Shown here piece by piece: positions 36,125 through 48,359 of a DNA stretch of 64,000 nt. Numbering within the stretch: the first letter of the stretch is position 1; every line of letters begins with the position of its first letter. Location: contig CM057338.1 in assembly GCA_030015575.1 (NCBI GenBank), positions 774,145,864 to 774,209,863 on the forward strand, written 5' to 3'. This DNA is from Agapanthus africanus. Lineage: Eukaryota; Streptophyta; Magnoliopsida; Asparagales; Amaryllidaceae. The translations under genes and the position numbers were made by a program. The notes below the pieces were generated by a model. It was not told where the DNA came from. It did no database searches and saw only the letters and a program-made list of their open reading frames with translations.

Positions 36125-38740
36125 TCACCAGTAAGTCTCTCTCATATCATGGTACATCTTGGTGGAACCGGGGTGGACACTATACACTGATCGGTGTGCC
36201 TCCTCAAGAATGTCGCGTCGCAATCCATCAGCATCTGGTACGCACAGTCTAGATCCATATCGTAAAATCCCCTGATCGTCAACCACGAACTCGGAAAATC
36301 TGCCCTGTCCCATCTGTGCCATGATCTCTGAGCAACGGTCGTCACTGCGCTGTGCCTCATATATACGGTCAAGCAACTGTGGGCGTGCACGAACATGCGC
36401 GAGCTGTCCCCCTGTCTGAGTGAACTCGAACTCAACTCGGCTGTCGCATAACATCTGCCAATCTGCTGACGACTGCCTCTGCACTGCGCGCAAAAAGGAT
36501 AGACTACCCCCGGGCCTCCTACTCAACGCATCTGCCACCACATTCGCCTTGCCGGGGTGATATAAGATCTCACAGTCGTAGTCTTTCACCAACTCCATCC
36601 AACGACGCTGTCTGAGGTTCAGGTCTCGCTGCTGAAATATGTACTTTAAGCTCTTGTGATCGGTGAATATTTGACACGACCCGCCGTAAAGGTAATGTCG
36701 CCAAATCTTCAGTGCAAAGACCACTGCAGCCATCTCCAAATCATGAGTGGGGTAGTTCTGTTCATGCTTCTTCAACTGCCGAGAAGCATAAGCGATCACC
36801 CGGCCATGCTGCATCAAAACGCATCCTAATCCCACTCGCGAAGCATCACAGTAGACAACAAATCCGCCTGATCCCGAAGGTAAAGATAATACCGGCGCCG
36901 TAGTCAAACATGTCCGCAGCTGCTGAAAACTGCGCTCGCACTCCTCCGTCCAAACGAAAGGAACTCCCTTCCGGGTCAAACCGGTCAAAGGTGCAGCTAT
37001 ACGGGAGAAGTCCTGAACAAAACGCCTGTAGTAGCCCGCCACGCCTAGAAAACTACGGATCTCAGTAACCGATGTAGGTCGGGGCCACTGCTGAACAGCC
37101 TCAATCTTCTTCGGGTCCACACAAATGCCGTCTCTCGTAATCACGTGACCCAAGAATCCGACGCTGTCCAGCCAGAATGCACACTTAGAGAACTTCGTGA
37201 ACAGTTGGTGCTCCCTCAGAGTCTGTAACGTAATCCGCAAGTGCTGCTCGTGCTCCTCTCTGCTCCGGGAGTACACCAAGATATCGTCGATAAACACGAT
37301 GATGAACAAGTCAAGATACGGCCTGAATGTACGGTTCATCAAATCCATGAATGCTGCTGGGGCGTTGGTGAGTCCGAACGACATCACCAAAAACTCGTAG
37401 TGGCCGTAGCGCGTGCGGAAAGCTGTCCTCGGTATATCCTCCTGTCGAACTCGCAGCTGATGGTATCCTGATCGCAAGTCGATCCTCGAAAAATACCCCG
37501 CACCCTGAAGCTGGTCGAACAAATCATCAATGCGCGGCAACGGATATCTGTTCCGAACGGTAACTTTGTTCAGCTGGCGGTAGTCGATACATAAGCGCAA
37601 ACTTCCATCCTTCTTCTTGACAAGCAGGACCGGAGCACCCCACGGAGAAACACTCGGCCGAATAAGCCCCTTATCTAACAAATCCTGCAACTGATCCTTC
37701 AGCTCTCGAAGCTCTGCCGGGGCCATCCGATAAGGCGGTATAGAAATAGGCCCCGAACCGGGAATCAAATCAATGCAGAACTCAACATCGCGCTCAGGCG
37801 GTAGCCCAGGTAGCTCATCAGGGAAAACATCAGGGAACTCACAAACTACCGGGACCCGGTCCAATGGAACCTCTGCAGCTCGAGTATCACAAATACACGC
37901 TAAGAATCCCTGACATCCCTTCCGCAAGAGCTGACCAGCGCGAAGAGACGAAATTAAGCTGGGAAGGGTGACACTGCGGTCTCCCCGAATAACAAGGACT
38001 GGCTCTCCCGGAAAGCTAAATCTGACTGCCTGCTCACGGCAGTCCACCGAAGCATAACAAGTGGCTAGCCAATCCATGCCCAGAAGCACATCAAAGTCCA
38101 ACATATCGAGGAGTATCAAATCAACTGATGAATCCCTCTCCCCGATACGAACGGAACACAAACGAAAAACAAAACGAGCGACAAACGACTCGCCTACCGG
38201 AGTAACAACAACAAGCGGCTGATCTAACGACGACGACTCACGGCCCAACATCGGTGCAAAGTGTGTAGATACGTATGAATGTGTGGAACCTGGGTCGAAT
38301 AATACCCGTGCGTCGAAAGAGCAAACTGGCAAGGTACCTGTCACAACGGCATTGGATGCCTGCGCATCCTGCGGTGTCAAAGCAAAAACTCGGGCCTGTC
38401 CTCCACCGATAGCGGGCTGACCTCGACCTCGGCCTCTGCCTCCTCGTCCTCTCTGAACAGGACCGCCGCGTCCACGGCCTCTCGGTGCACCTAACTGGCG
38501 TGGAGCATCGCCTGGGGTAGGAAGTAGGGCTCTCTGAGGAGGGGGTGGTGATGGTGGTAGGGTCACATGCGGAACTGTCGGTGCTCCCTGTCGTCTCGCC
38601 GGACAGTCTCTGACAAGATGGTGCAAACTCCCGCACCTAAAACACCCTGGCGACGGCTGCTGCCCCTGGGGATAAGAACCATATAACTGTCCCCGTCCAA
38701 ATCCTCTGCCAGGCCTATCTCTCGGAAAGAATCTGGCGTG
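36125..38740 (-). pseudogene. G1 zinc knuckle, protease, reverse transcriptase, RNase H
   Basis: The frame runs without stops from just after the TAG at 38741 to 36125. In order: CX2CX4HX4C knuckle (about 38600-38645), a Pro/Arg/Gly linker, aspartic protease (DPGSTHS, D111 counted from the Met at 38626), RT (CIDYRQLN, then [11 protein letters not shown] with D447 and D448) and RNase H (D593 of YCDAS, E631, D656 of FTDHKSL, D699 of ADALS). All catalytic residues are present. The start of the H-H part of the integrase zinc finger is at the end. Only the flanking stops make it non-functional as written. Confidence 0.95.
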
Positions 38741-39637
38741 CTACCTCTGAGACGGTACATCGGTGCGAATCCTCTTCGGCCCAGAAATGGCCGAAGTCCG
38801 TGATATGCGTGCCTCCATCCGCAATGCCGTATCCATAGCAGCTGAATAAGTATCGTAGTGCTGGGCGCCAATGGCAAGATATAGCTGGGCATCAAGTCCC
38901 TGTACGAACCTCTTCACCATCTTCTCCTCGGTATCCACCAAATACTGAGCATATCGGGATAACTGTGTAAACTGGATGTCATACTCAGACACCGTCATCC
39001 CAGGTGTCTTGACTAAGGCCTCGAAGCTACGAGCTCTGGCGTCACGAACGCTCTCTGGAAGGAAACGGGCCAGAAAGACCGCTGTAAACTCGACCCAAGT
39101 CATAGGCGGTAGACCGGCAGCTCGACCTCTCAAGACTGACTCCCACCATGTCTGCGCGAGACCCTCTAGTCGGAAACTCGCAAGCTCTACCCATCGATCA
39201 TCCGAACATCTCAGCGAACGGCAGATCCTGGCTAAACTGTCAAGGAACGTCTGTGGGTCCTCCGCTGCCTCGGTGCCGGTGAATACTGGAGGTCTCAGCC
39301 TCATGAAATCCTGTAGTGAAACCGGAATGGCCACAGTGGTAGTAGTAGGAGCAGGTATCATGGCCGTCTGTGATGTAGTAGGTACGTCATCCGGCCTCGG
39401 TGTACGACTGGCTGCAACTAGGGATCCTACCATCTGACGTAGCTCCTGCATGCCTCCCATCATCTGTCGCAACTCCTCCATACCAGTCTCGAGCCTATCC
39501 ATACGGCCTAGGGAAGGTGGATCGGTCTGTCCCCGCGGCGTAGGCATACCGCCCTGCCCAGTCCTAGTCTCGGACGAGCCAGCTCGAATCTCGTCTCTGG
39601 CGGCAGCCCTCTGTGCCCTCGTAGCCTTCGGCGGCAT
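38741..39637 (-). CDS. gag: G1 Gag (capsid), truncated before the zinc knuckle by TAG
   Basis: A 298-codon frame starts MPPKATRAQRAAARDE, about 230 bp after the 5' LTR. Residues about 110-255 form a retrotransposon Gag capsid domain (FTGTEAAEDPQTFLDSL, LEGLAQTWWES, LPESVRDARARSFEAL). TAG at 38741-38743 ends it, but the same frame continues into the knuckle and pol, so Gag and Pol were one polyprotein. The stop is most simply a mutation. A read-through stop is possible but not expected in this clade. Confidence 0.88.
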   Translation of the reverse strand: MPPKATRAQRAAARDEIRAGSSETRTGQGGMPTPRGQTDPPSLGRMDRLETGMEELRQMMGGMQELRQMVGSLVAASRTPRPDDVPTTSQTAMIPAPTTTTVAIPVSLQDFMRLRPPVFTGTEAAEDPQTFLDSLARICRSLRCSDDRWVELASFRLEGLAQTWWESVLRGRAAGLPPMTWVEFTAVFLARFLPESVRDARARSFEALVKTPGMTVSEYDIQFTQLSRYAQYLVDTEEKMVKRFVQGLDAQLYLAIGAQHYDTYSAAMDTALRMEARISRTSAISGPKRIRTDVPSQR

Positions 39638-39865
39638 AGTGGCTGTTACAGGAAAACGGATAGTAAGAACAGTGCAATAGGATCATAGGATACACGGAAT
39701 TGAAGAAAAATTTCAAGCAAGTATCCTAAAGTCACTTAGGCGGAGTACCGTATCGCAAGTATGCCGCGGACATACGCACGCTACGTTACCCTGCTCAAGT
39801 CACTTACTCCATCTACCAAGGGTCATCCTACACTCAAAAAGGTAAAATCTATCGCTTTGATACCA
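39638..39865 (-). other. G1 leader and PBS
   Basis: The PBS complement GCTTTGATACCA (39854-39865) differs from the iMet PBS at one base. The leader block near 39735-39830 matches the G2 leader at 11265-11350. No ORF is seen. Confidence 0.8.
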
Positions 39866-39869
39866 ACTT

Positions 39870-42800
39870 TGTCACGACCCGCAGGGTACGGAACGTGACT
39901 GGCACTTAAGTTTACAAACGTCTAAAGACGTCCGTAAAATAAGTAAGCCAAAGCCCAGAAAACAAAACCAATTAAGCAAAAGAGTGAAGAAAACCCAATC
40001 AATTGAAAGCGAGTTTATCAAATAAGTCATGTAAAACCCTTTTTTAAAAACAATACCAATTTCTCCGAAAATTTCGGCAGAGTCTCCTTTGTAAATACTG
40101 GCCCCCAAAATGGGTACAACAAAATATATATGAATCCAACAAAATAGGGCATCCCCAAGCGGGAGCTAGCTCTTCGCCACAAGGCGGTCACAAATCCCAC
40201 GCAATATAAAATGACAACAAGCAAAATAATCATAATGAAGCATAAGAAAAACAGCATGTCGACTCAAGTGAGCTCGACCCCAAAATACAGCATGAAAGTC
40301 TACAAATCTCACAGTCTCACCTCTAGGTCAATATACAAAATGCTGGTAAATACAGTAGATGGAGTACACTAGATACAAAGAATATACAAGGTGGTACAAA
40401 ATAGTAATATAACCCACCTAGGAGCAAAGCCTCGAGTCCAGGCAAAGGAGGCAAAAGAACAAGTGCGCCCGCCCCTACTGAACTGACGGAGCGGACCTGC
40501 AAAAGACTGTGGCACAACGGGGGTGAGTTGCCAACTCGTGAGTAATAAATAACACCTACAAAGGCTATCGTATGCATGCACACAAGCATCCTAGCATCTA
40601 AAATACAGGTATGACTGGATGCACTAGCAGGTGTGTATACAACATCAGTGTACTAATATGTATGCAACATGAATATCTGAGCTCTCAATATGTATATATA
40701 AGAAACATTTTTATCTCTTTTGTTTTTGAAACTCTTTTAGAATGCCAGCATAATATCAATGAATCGACGAAAACCGGTGTCCAGCAACGACACCCAAAAG
40801 CTGTCTCAAATCTCATAAATCCATGTCATAGTGTCTCTGGCCTCAGCCATCCGGCTGACCCATCTCAATATCAATATCTCATCCTCTCGCGGCCCCGGTC
40901 GGTATCCTCTGGATATCCGCCGTGCCCAATGAAGTCACCGGTAGGTAATCCGTCCCCTGCCAGGCTCATCGTCAGCACCACGAGCTTCTTGCCCCGGGGT
41001 ACCTTACCGGGCCCACCATGTACCCGAAACGGTTCATCCAACTCCTCGAAACGGGTCTCAAAGACCACAGCAAACTCATGGTGGACGACACTTACATCAC
41101 TAGAAAACCGCAATTTACACGTTTTTAAAAATATAATAAGTTTAGAAATTTTGCGGCTTTCCCCCGAAATCCAGAAATATCATAAAATCTCAATAAATCC
41201 TCATAAGTGCATATGTCAATGATAATGAATGCATATGGTGTCAATAATCAAGTTGCGATGTGTGATTAATAGATTAAGCATGAACAATTAATATGATGAA
41301 GTACATACACATGAATAGCGATCCTACGGTTTCATTTTAAGGAATTAAAGGCAATAGCACAAGTTTAAGTATCATTTAGTAAAAGGTTTAAATTAAAAGG
41401 TTATCTAGGGTGGTAGCATGGCAATTACCAGGGTGTGTGTGTAAGCATGAATAGTGCTCGTGCTGCATATAAAAACCTGGCAATGGTGCAGGTGTCCTAT
41501 AAAATGGTTTCACATATGTATGTCAATATAATGCATGGATGCAGCAAATAATCATATACGTATTTCACCCCTAATTACTAACATCACTAAGAATCTTGTA
41601 AGTTACTAAAACTATCAGGCGGCTTGCGCCATCCAACGATAGTCCCCCGTAGATGTTACATCTACTCACAGAAATCCCTGGCTAGCTGTGTCCAATCACC
41701 GCTTTCCCCTTTCGCGCCGCGTCTGACGTCTCCGCGACCGAACCTGGAATTTACATCAATACCAAATATAAGGTTACATATCAAGAACGACGCAAAACCC
41801 CAACGAAACTACTAAAGTTCGCTAGCTAGGTACAACGTGCACAAAGTGCGCGGAACACACGCGAAAATCGCAAAAACTGCCAAAAAAACGCCGATTTGGT
41901 CGCCCGGCAAAACTAAAACCCGACTACCTAAAAATCCGCACTCACGCATCCTAAACGTCATAGGATAAGCCAACACAATCATCAATATGTCGAAAATAAT
42001 CCACCACATAATTTTTATAAAAATCTAGTAAGCACAAAACTAGCAATTTGGTGCAAAAATTGAAAATTAGCGATACGGGTATCACAATCCAACACAATAT
42101 CCAACCACACAACAAGAAATCTACAAACACTATAATTACAACACATTAGTAAAGATTCGAAACCTATTTTCCATAACAACCATTGCTTGAATTATATAAC
42201 CTAGCAATTCTTAATCCAAACTATATATGAAAACCTTAAATTAACACTAATTTATAACTCAATTAGCAAGTGAACCTACTAGATTAGGTTAGCAAAACAA
42301 CTAGATAACAAATTAGATTTAAACAACTAAATAATGGTTTCTAAATCTTAATTCAACTCATTAATCATGCTTCACAACCCATTTCCATACACTAACCCTC
42401 TCTTGAAATTCCTAAAACAACAATTTACAACCAAAATCAAACTTTTAAAATTAACTAAATTAGCATAAATTTGAAGACTACATAACAAGGTAACCATATA
42501 GATTAGCTAATTAACAACTAGATTAACTACAAAACAAGTTAATTAACCATCATGGCTTCAAAAACCCTAGTTTAATACAAACTACTCTTTTATAAACTAG
42601 ATTAGAAATTAGTTAAAGTTTTAACACTAAAACCATATAATTAAAGGAATTTAGCAAAAAGAAAGTAACTTGATGGAAATTATACCTCAATTGAGATCTA
42701 GCAAGAATAAATTTGCTCCAAATGATGGCCTCAAGCATCAAGATCCAAGCTCGGGAGGTGAAGGAAAAGAAAGATGAAGGATGGTTTTAATTTGCAAGCT

Positions 42801-43545
42801 TTAATTTGCAATTTTGATGTAGTTTTTTGAAGAAATTTGAAGAAAAATGAAAAGAAAAGAGATGAAGAAGAGAGAGGTGCATGCTTCGGCCAGAGGAGGT
42901 AAGGGGGAGGGGTGTGGGTGAGTGGGGAAAGTCAATGGTCAAGTCTCCAAAAGTCAATGCACCATACCTTATCAACTATATTTAAAATAAATCAATAAAC
43001 CACTAATTCAACTCAAGAAAGAAAACAAAGAAATGAGGCCAGAAATTTTTGGACTTGCACAAGGTGGGGCTGTCCTAGGGCTGAGGGAAGAGAGAGAGGG
43101 GTTTTACAAAAGAAATTTTATGCAAAAAGGCCCCCTACAAGTCAAAAATTGCAAGTTTTAGCTTAAAATTCAATAAATTCGTTTCCTATCATAAAAATTT
43201 GTTAAAAATCAAAATAAAATACTAAAAATTTATGTTACAACTAGATTTTAATTATCATAATTTTAAAGATTAAAATTATCCCGGAAAAATTTGTATTTAT
43301 CGCTAATTTAATGTATTTTCTTGCCGGCTTAAAATAATATTAAAAAATTGAAAAATAGGGAAAAAATTTTAAACGACCAGAATTTCATAAGTAACTCATT
43401 AGCTACTAAAAACAAGCAATTACCTATCCATTTTAGGTATAATTAGCCCTAAACTGCAAAGTAACGAGAAAGACGGTTTTCGGAAAAATACCGAATTTTC
43501 ACCGAATTTCAGGAAAACACCAAAACGACTTTTCAAGACGCTACA
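39870..43545 (-). repeat. 5' LTR of G1 (3676 bp)
   Basis: This uninterrupted copy of the LTR starts TGTCACGACCCG, ends GCTACA and is followed by ATTGA. Its continuity across 42213 shows the original sequence at the copia E insertion point. The 203-codon frame at 40611-41222 is interrupted in the sister LTR and has no signature. Confidence 0.95.
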
Positions 43546-43550
43546 ATTGA

Positions 43551-44553
43551 CCAGGTATGGATTATGATAAAACCTTTTCTAAGTAGCTATGCTTAAGTCC
43601 ATCCAGATCCTACTTGCCACGGCTACATACCATGACTATGATATCTGGTGGTTGGGTGTCATGACTGCTTTTCTAAAAGATGTTTTGGAAGAGAGCGTCT
43701 ATAAGTACACGGCTAGAGGGCTTCGTAGATAGTGGGAGCAGCGGAAACGTGTACAAAATGCTTTATAGGATAAAGCAGGCATCGCGGAGTTGGAACATCT
43801 GTTTTGATGTAGTAGTCAAATAGTTTGACTTCATCAAAATGGTAGATGAACCTTGTATATACAAAAAGGTAGTAGGGAGTATGGTGGTGATCCTCGTAGA
43901 GTACGTGGATGACATACTCTTGATAAGAAAGGAGTTTCCTATGCTATGCTCGGTCAATCTCCGCTTATCACAATGATTCTCCATATAGGATCAAAGTGAT
44001 ACCTCCTAAATCCTGAGTTTTGATCTATGAGATAGATCTAAATGGATGTTAGGATTCTCACTAGATGTAGTAAGCTGGTATCAATCGATCCTGAGGAGAA
44101 TCACTGGAAGTGTTCCAGGGTGATAAGGACGACTGAATGTCAGTCACAGGCATTGTCTTTACCCTCTATGGAGGGACGGTATGTTGGAAGAGTTCCAAGC
44201 TAGATACCGTGACATACTAGACGATTAAAGGCAAGATACATCGCTGCTTAAGATGCTACCAAAGAGGCTGTCTGGGTGTATATTAGTTCATGAGATGAAC
44301 TTAGTTCCTCCCATTGTGTGACAATGGAGTTGTGGTTTATGCCTAGGAACGTCCATCCCATCAGTGATCCAGACATATTCTGAGGCAGTGTCACCTGATC
44401 ATGGAGATGGTTGATCTCCAAGGGATCAAGGTTAGGAGAGTAGACTCAGAGGACAACACGGCGGATCCACTCACAAAGGCCTTTTCCCAAAGAGAGACTT
44501 TTATGGGATGGTTGAGTATTAGATACTACAACCACTGCTACAGATGTCCCTAG
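43551..44553 (+). pseudogene. Copia A reverse transcriptase and RNase H remnant
   Basis: Pol of A resumes after G1: MLKSIQ-like words, IKQASRSWN (about 43765-43795), EYVDDILLIR with the catalytic YVDD (about 43899-43928), and EDNTADPLTKA at the RNase H end (about 44450-44485). Stops and frameshifts are scattered throughout. The order matches the C copy on the other strand. Confidence 0.82.
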
Positions 44554-44567
44554 TGCAAGTGGGAGAT
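44554..44567 (+). other. PPT of copia A
   Basis: GTGCAAGTGGGAGA directly before the 3' LTR is the typical copia polypurine tract; the same sequence is complemented at 50578 (C) and 25618 (E). Confidence 0.85.
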
Positions 44568-46790
44568 TGTTAGTTATATGTATGCCCTAGAGGCCATTAC
44601 TGTACATGGGATGTATATTGTAGTGGATGCTGGGACATATATAGGGAAGACTTTCTTGCTCGACATGATAGTATGCTATCTGGTTGCTCTTTACCTTAAC
44701 GTGTACACTGATTGTCTCTCTGTTACATGTTGGTAAAGCCCTTAGGATGTGTACTTGACTACCTGGACTATGATGCGGATCATACTAGTGGGGACATGGT
44801 AGTCCATAAGTACATCCTTCAAGGTCCCTAGTCGTGGGTGTATCGAGACGGGGTATCGATATACCAGAGTAGACTAGCATATACCTTCTCGAACCATACA
44901 GATGGGCGATGGATGATCCCATATCCATCGGTGTTTGACATCAGAGATGATATACGGGTGCTCAGTGGAGACTGGGTACACTGGACGGACTCGCCGAGAA
45001 CTCCCAGATGGTATTATACCTTACGTCAGATGGCAGTTCTCTGGTGACACTGGTACAGGTTAGTCTGTAGACCCGAGATCGTCATAGAGTCTTGTGTGAT
45101 TCCCACTGTGCTTTGATTTCCACCTTACCACGTCCAAGAGGGCGTGCAAAACGGTGGTTTTTGGGTACAGTCCCGAATCACATGGAGGAAATGAGCGATA
45201 GGAGGGGATTCGTCTCTCCCGATATAGGGAGTTGATGTTGCGCTGTGTTCGATTGGCTATAACCGGAAATCCCTGGCCAGGGTTGCTGAGATTTACTGGT
45301 AAGTGTTACCAGTAGTTTCTCGAACTGTTATAGACCTCATATCGACACGACTTATCGAGCTGCTGGGGTCTGACGTTTACCACCCCTAGGCAAGATATGC
45401 GACATATCAGACGATCAGACCGGACTGTACGGTAAGTGTTACTGGTTGGATTAATAGGAGTGTGAGCGGGCTTGCTCGTCTATCTTCTGATCGCTCAATA
45501 CCCGGGTGGCCGTTACGTTTAGCAGACCGCTTGCGGCTTGTGGGTGCTTGATATGATCATCACCTGCTGCCGGCGTATTGATGAGTCTTTAGGGTCCTAC
45601 ACAGAGGTTTCCTGGCTCAAGCGAAATGAAATAGGAGCGCATATGAGATATGTGCGGGACCGAGAATAATGCGTGTATGTGATACCGTATTCTATTCTCC
45701 CGATGAGTGTATCGATTGGTTGTATGAGATATAACCTAGTTATCGAATCGAGGATTGATTTGATAAGTCGATACATTGGATATTAGTCGGTCATATGCGA
45801 TATGACCGGATCGTTAAATCAAGTGTTGATTTAATGATTTGATGTATAATTATAAATTTGATATATTACTTTACATTAACGAGTATTTGTTCACTTAAGA
45901 TGTTTTTCTCACTTGTTTGTGCACATTGTATATGTGATATATTTTTGTGCACAAGATTGTATCATGTTTGATGATACATGCAAACTTGGGTGTATGTTTG
46001 ATTTAAACAATGTTTAGTAAATGGTTAGGGTTTCATTTCATTTGCTTTATTTACTTATTCATTTATTTATTTGTTCATTTTGGTAAGAAATAAAATGGTG
46101 ACTTTATTTGGATTTCACTTGAAGCTTCATGAAGCTTTGAAAGTCAAAACCATTTTGTTTCTTTCCTAAACCCTAACCCTTTAACTAAACCCGAGTTCAT
46201 TCTCTACATGAGTTAGTCTCACCCATGGTTGCATTATGATAACTCTTCACTTGATTTTTAATTGAATTGAATTGATTTTCTTTTCTTCTTCTTCTTCTTC
46301 ATGAGAAAGAAAAGAAAAGCTTGCTTCAAAAATGTCAAGTGATGATTCCAAGTGAGAAATCCAAATCCAAAGTGAACCCACTTCCTATTTCTTCATCCTC
46401 TACCACTTGCCATGTAGTATAGGGTGTTTTCTTCATAAGTTTCATGACTTGGTGAAGTTGGAGCTTGATCTTGAGTTGCCTCGACGTAGATCATCTTCGG
46501 CATCGAAGTCGACGACCTAGCCCGATCATTTCTTTGACGAAACCATCGCTAGAGTCCGGGATCCGATGATCACAGTGGAGGGACATCATCATGGAGCTAA
46601 GGAAGTGGAGGACCGGATCTACAAAGGTTGTATTTCCATTCACTTAGTAGTTAAGTTGTTAACTAGCTTGCCTCTTTCACCTATCCTCTAGTTAACGATC
46701 CGTATTAGGGTTTGTAGGCACATGAAAAAATTTGAATTTGGCATGGTTGATGCCTTGTGAGACCTCATTAGTGTGCCTAGGGACCCTACA
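44568..46790 (+). repeat. 3' LTR of copia A
   Basis: It starts TGTTAG and ends CCTACA; 2223 bp like the 5' LTR. It is followed by the duplication TATAT. Confidence 0.95.
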
Positions 46791-46795
46791 TATAT

Positions 46796-47174
46796 ATGTA
46801 TGCGTGTGTATGAAAACACATCGCCCAAGAACCCGCTATAAAATCATGTCGTATCTCAAATACGAGCCATGTCACATCACCGATCTCACGGCATAATGCC
46901 CAATCTCATCGACTCATATCCAAATACCATATACCATTCTCATCATCGGTGTACACACACACACACACATAGTCCCATACTTATGCGTATATATATACAT
47001 ATCCCCATATACACACAAATAATAAGAGTATGCAAGTGTGTGCGCGCGCGCGCGTGTATGCAAATCACAACTCTAGGGTTCGCGACTAATAAACTAACTA
47101 AACACTATCATACAAGTACATTATACTAACCCAAAGTCATTTCATATCACATCCGTGTGTGTGTGTGTGTGTAT
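46796..47174 (-). repeat. 5' LTR of G2, second segment
   Basis: It matches about 6600-6980 of the left G2 LTR. Copia B begins at 47175 and the rest of this LTR is outside the window. It contains GCGCGCGCGCGCG near 47041-47055 where the sister has GT repeats, a change toward a Z-DNA-prone tract. Confidence 0.85.
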
Positions 47175-48359
47175 TGTTGGATGTATATGCCCTAGAGGCC
47201 AGTATTGTATATGTATACATATGGATACTAGGGATATGTATGTACAGAACAATCTTGCTCAGTTTTATAGTATATTATTTGACCTGTCTTTATCGGGATA
47301 TGTGTATTTATTTATATTGTTGTTATATCTGGTTTGCACATATTGATACAGACTCGATATGGTAGTATACTATTGTGGTTTGTCTTTATCTTAACATGGC
47401 ATATATCATACTCGTTATTACATATTGCGGTTACATGTTGATAAAGCCCCTAGGATCTTGCTTGACTATCTGCGTTGTGATGGCGATCATACTTGTAGGA
47501 GCAGGGTAGTCCATAAGCACATCCTTAAATGGTCCCTAGTCGCGTGAGTATCGAGACTGGGCACTGATACTCCAGAGTAGACCGGTGTTTACGTTTCTAC
47601 CCCCTTTGGGGATGGTTGGTCCCGCAACCATTGGTCTGATGCACCTAAGATCGTATACAGGTGCTCACTGGGTGTGAGTACACTGGACGGACTCGCCGAG
47701 AACTTCCATGTGGTACTATACCTATCGTCAGATGGAAGTTCTCAGGTGACATGTATACAGGTTAGTCTTTAGACCCGAGAACGGCATTTGTCTCGTGTGA
47801 GTTCCCACTGAACTTTGATCACTACCCTACCAGGCTCTACTGAGTCATGCAAACAGGTTTTGGTTGGGTTCAGTCCCGAGCCACATGGAGACAGTGAGCG
47901 ATTGTCGGGGATTCGTCTCTCTCGGTATAGGGAGTCGATATCGCACTGTGATTCGATTGGTCAGGACCATAAGACCTTGGCCATGGCACTTGGGATTTAC
48001 TGATAGGTTGATCAGTAGTTTTCCTGGATTGGTCCTAAGCCACATCGGCACAACTTATCAGGTTGTTAGGGTCTGACGTTCACCACCTCCTAGACCCGGT
48101 ATGCGATACTCTTTGACGAAGAGACCGGACTGTACGGATATTGTCACGGATAGGCTCAGTAGGAGTTCGGACGAGCTTGCTCGTCGGCCTTCTTTTTCGA
48201 CAGCTACCTGGGCAGCCGTTACGTACAGCTAGTGCTGCTGACGTGCTTGTGGTTAAACCCACTGCCAGAGTATAGTCGAGTCTTTAGAGTCCCACACAGA
48301 GGGTTTTCCTGATCCAGGCAAAACGATGTAGTAGCCGTATTGGATACGTGCAGGGTTCG
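47175..48359 (+). repeat. 5' LTR of copia B, first segment
   Basis: It begins TGTTGGATG and continues at 58758 after copia C. GTTCG (48355-48359) is the C target site. The short overlapping frames inside are not genes. Confidence 0.88.

Larger units (their letters stand above)
21082..43545 (-). mobile_element. G1: Tekay/Del-like Ty3/gypsy chromovirus, nearly intact
   Basis: The two LTRs (39870-43545, 3676 bp; 21082-23424 plus 33551-34896) flank a 5 kb internal region with iMet-like PBS, gag-pol on the - strand and a PPT. The duplication ATTGA is at 21077-21081 and 43546-43550. The C-terminal chromodomain and long LTRs fit the Tekay/Del clade. Two stops and one single-base deletion interrupt an otherwise complete reading frame. 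The LTRs differ at about 1% of sites by eye. Copia E interrupts the 3' LTR. Confidence 0.93.
13956..46790 (+). mobile_element. A: Ty1/copia element, interrupted by gypsy G1
   Basis: Both LTRs are 2223 bp (13956-16178, 44568-46790). The PBS, PPT and 5-bp duplication TATAT (13951-13955, 46791-46795) are present. The 5' end reads TATTAG where the 3' LTR has TGTTAG, a single G-to-A change. Without G1 the internal region is about 5.9 kb: a 3.1 kb non-coding 5' domain and a decayed protease-integrase-RT-RNase H pol. The LTRs differ at roughly 1% of sites by eye. Shared lesions with C (see findings) suggest the pol was dead before this copy inserted. Confidence 0.9.

Noticed and set aside
38741..38743. 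Programmed stop read-through between Gag and Pol of G1
   Set aside because: Related elements keep one continuous frame, and a second stop and a frameshift elsewhere in the same copy point to ordinary decay.
40611..41222. 203-codon frame
   Set aside because: It lies within the G1 LTR, is interrupted in the sister LTR (only a 97-codon frame at 22142-22435) and has no recognisable domain.
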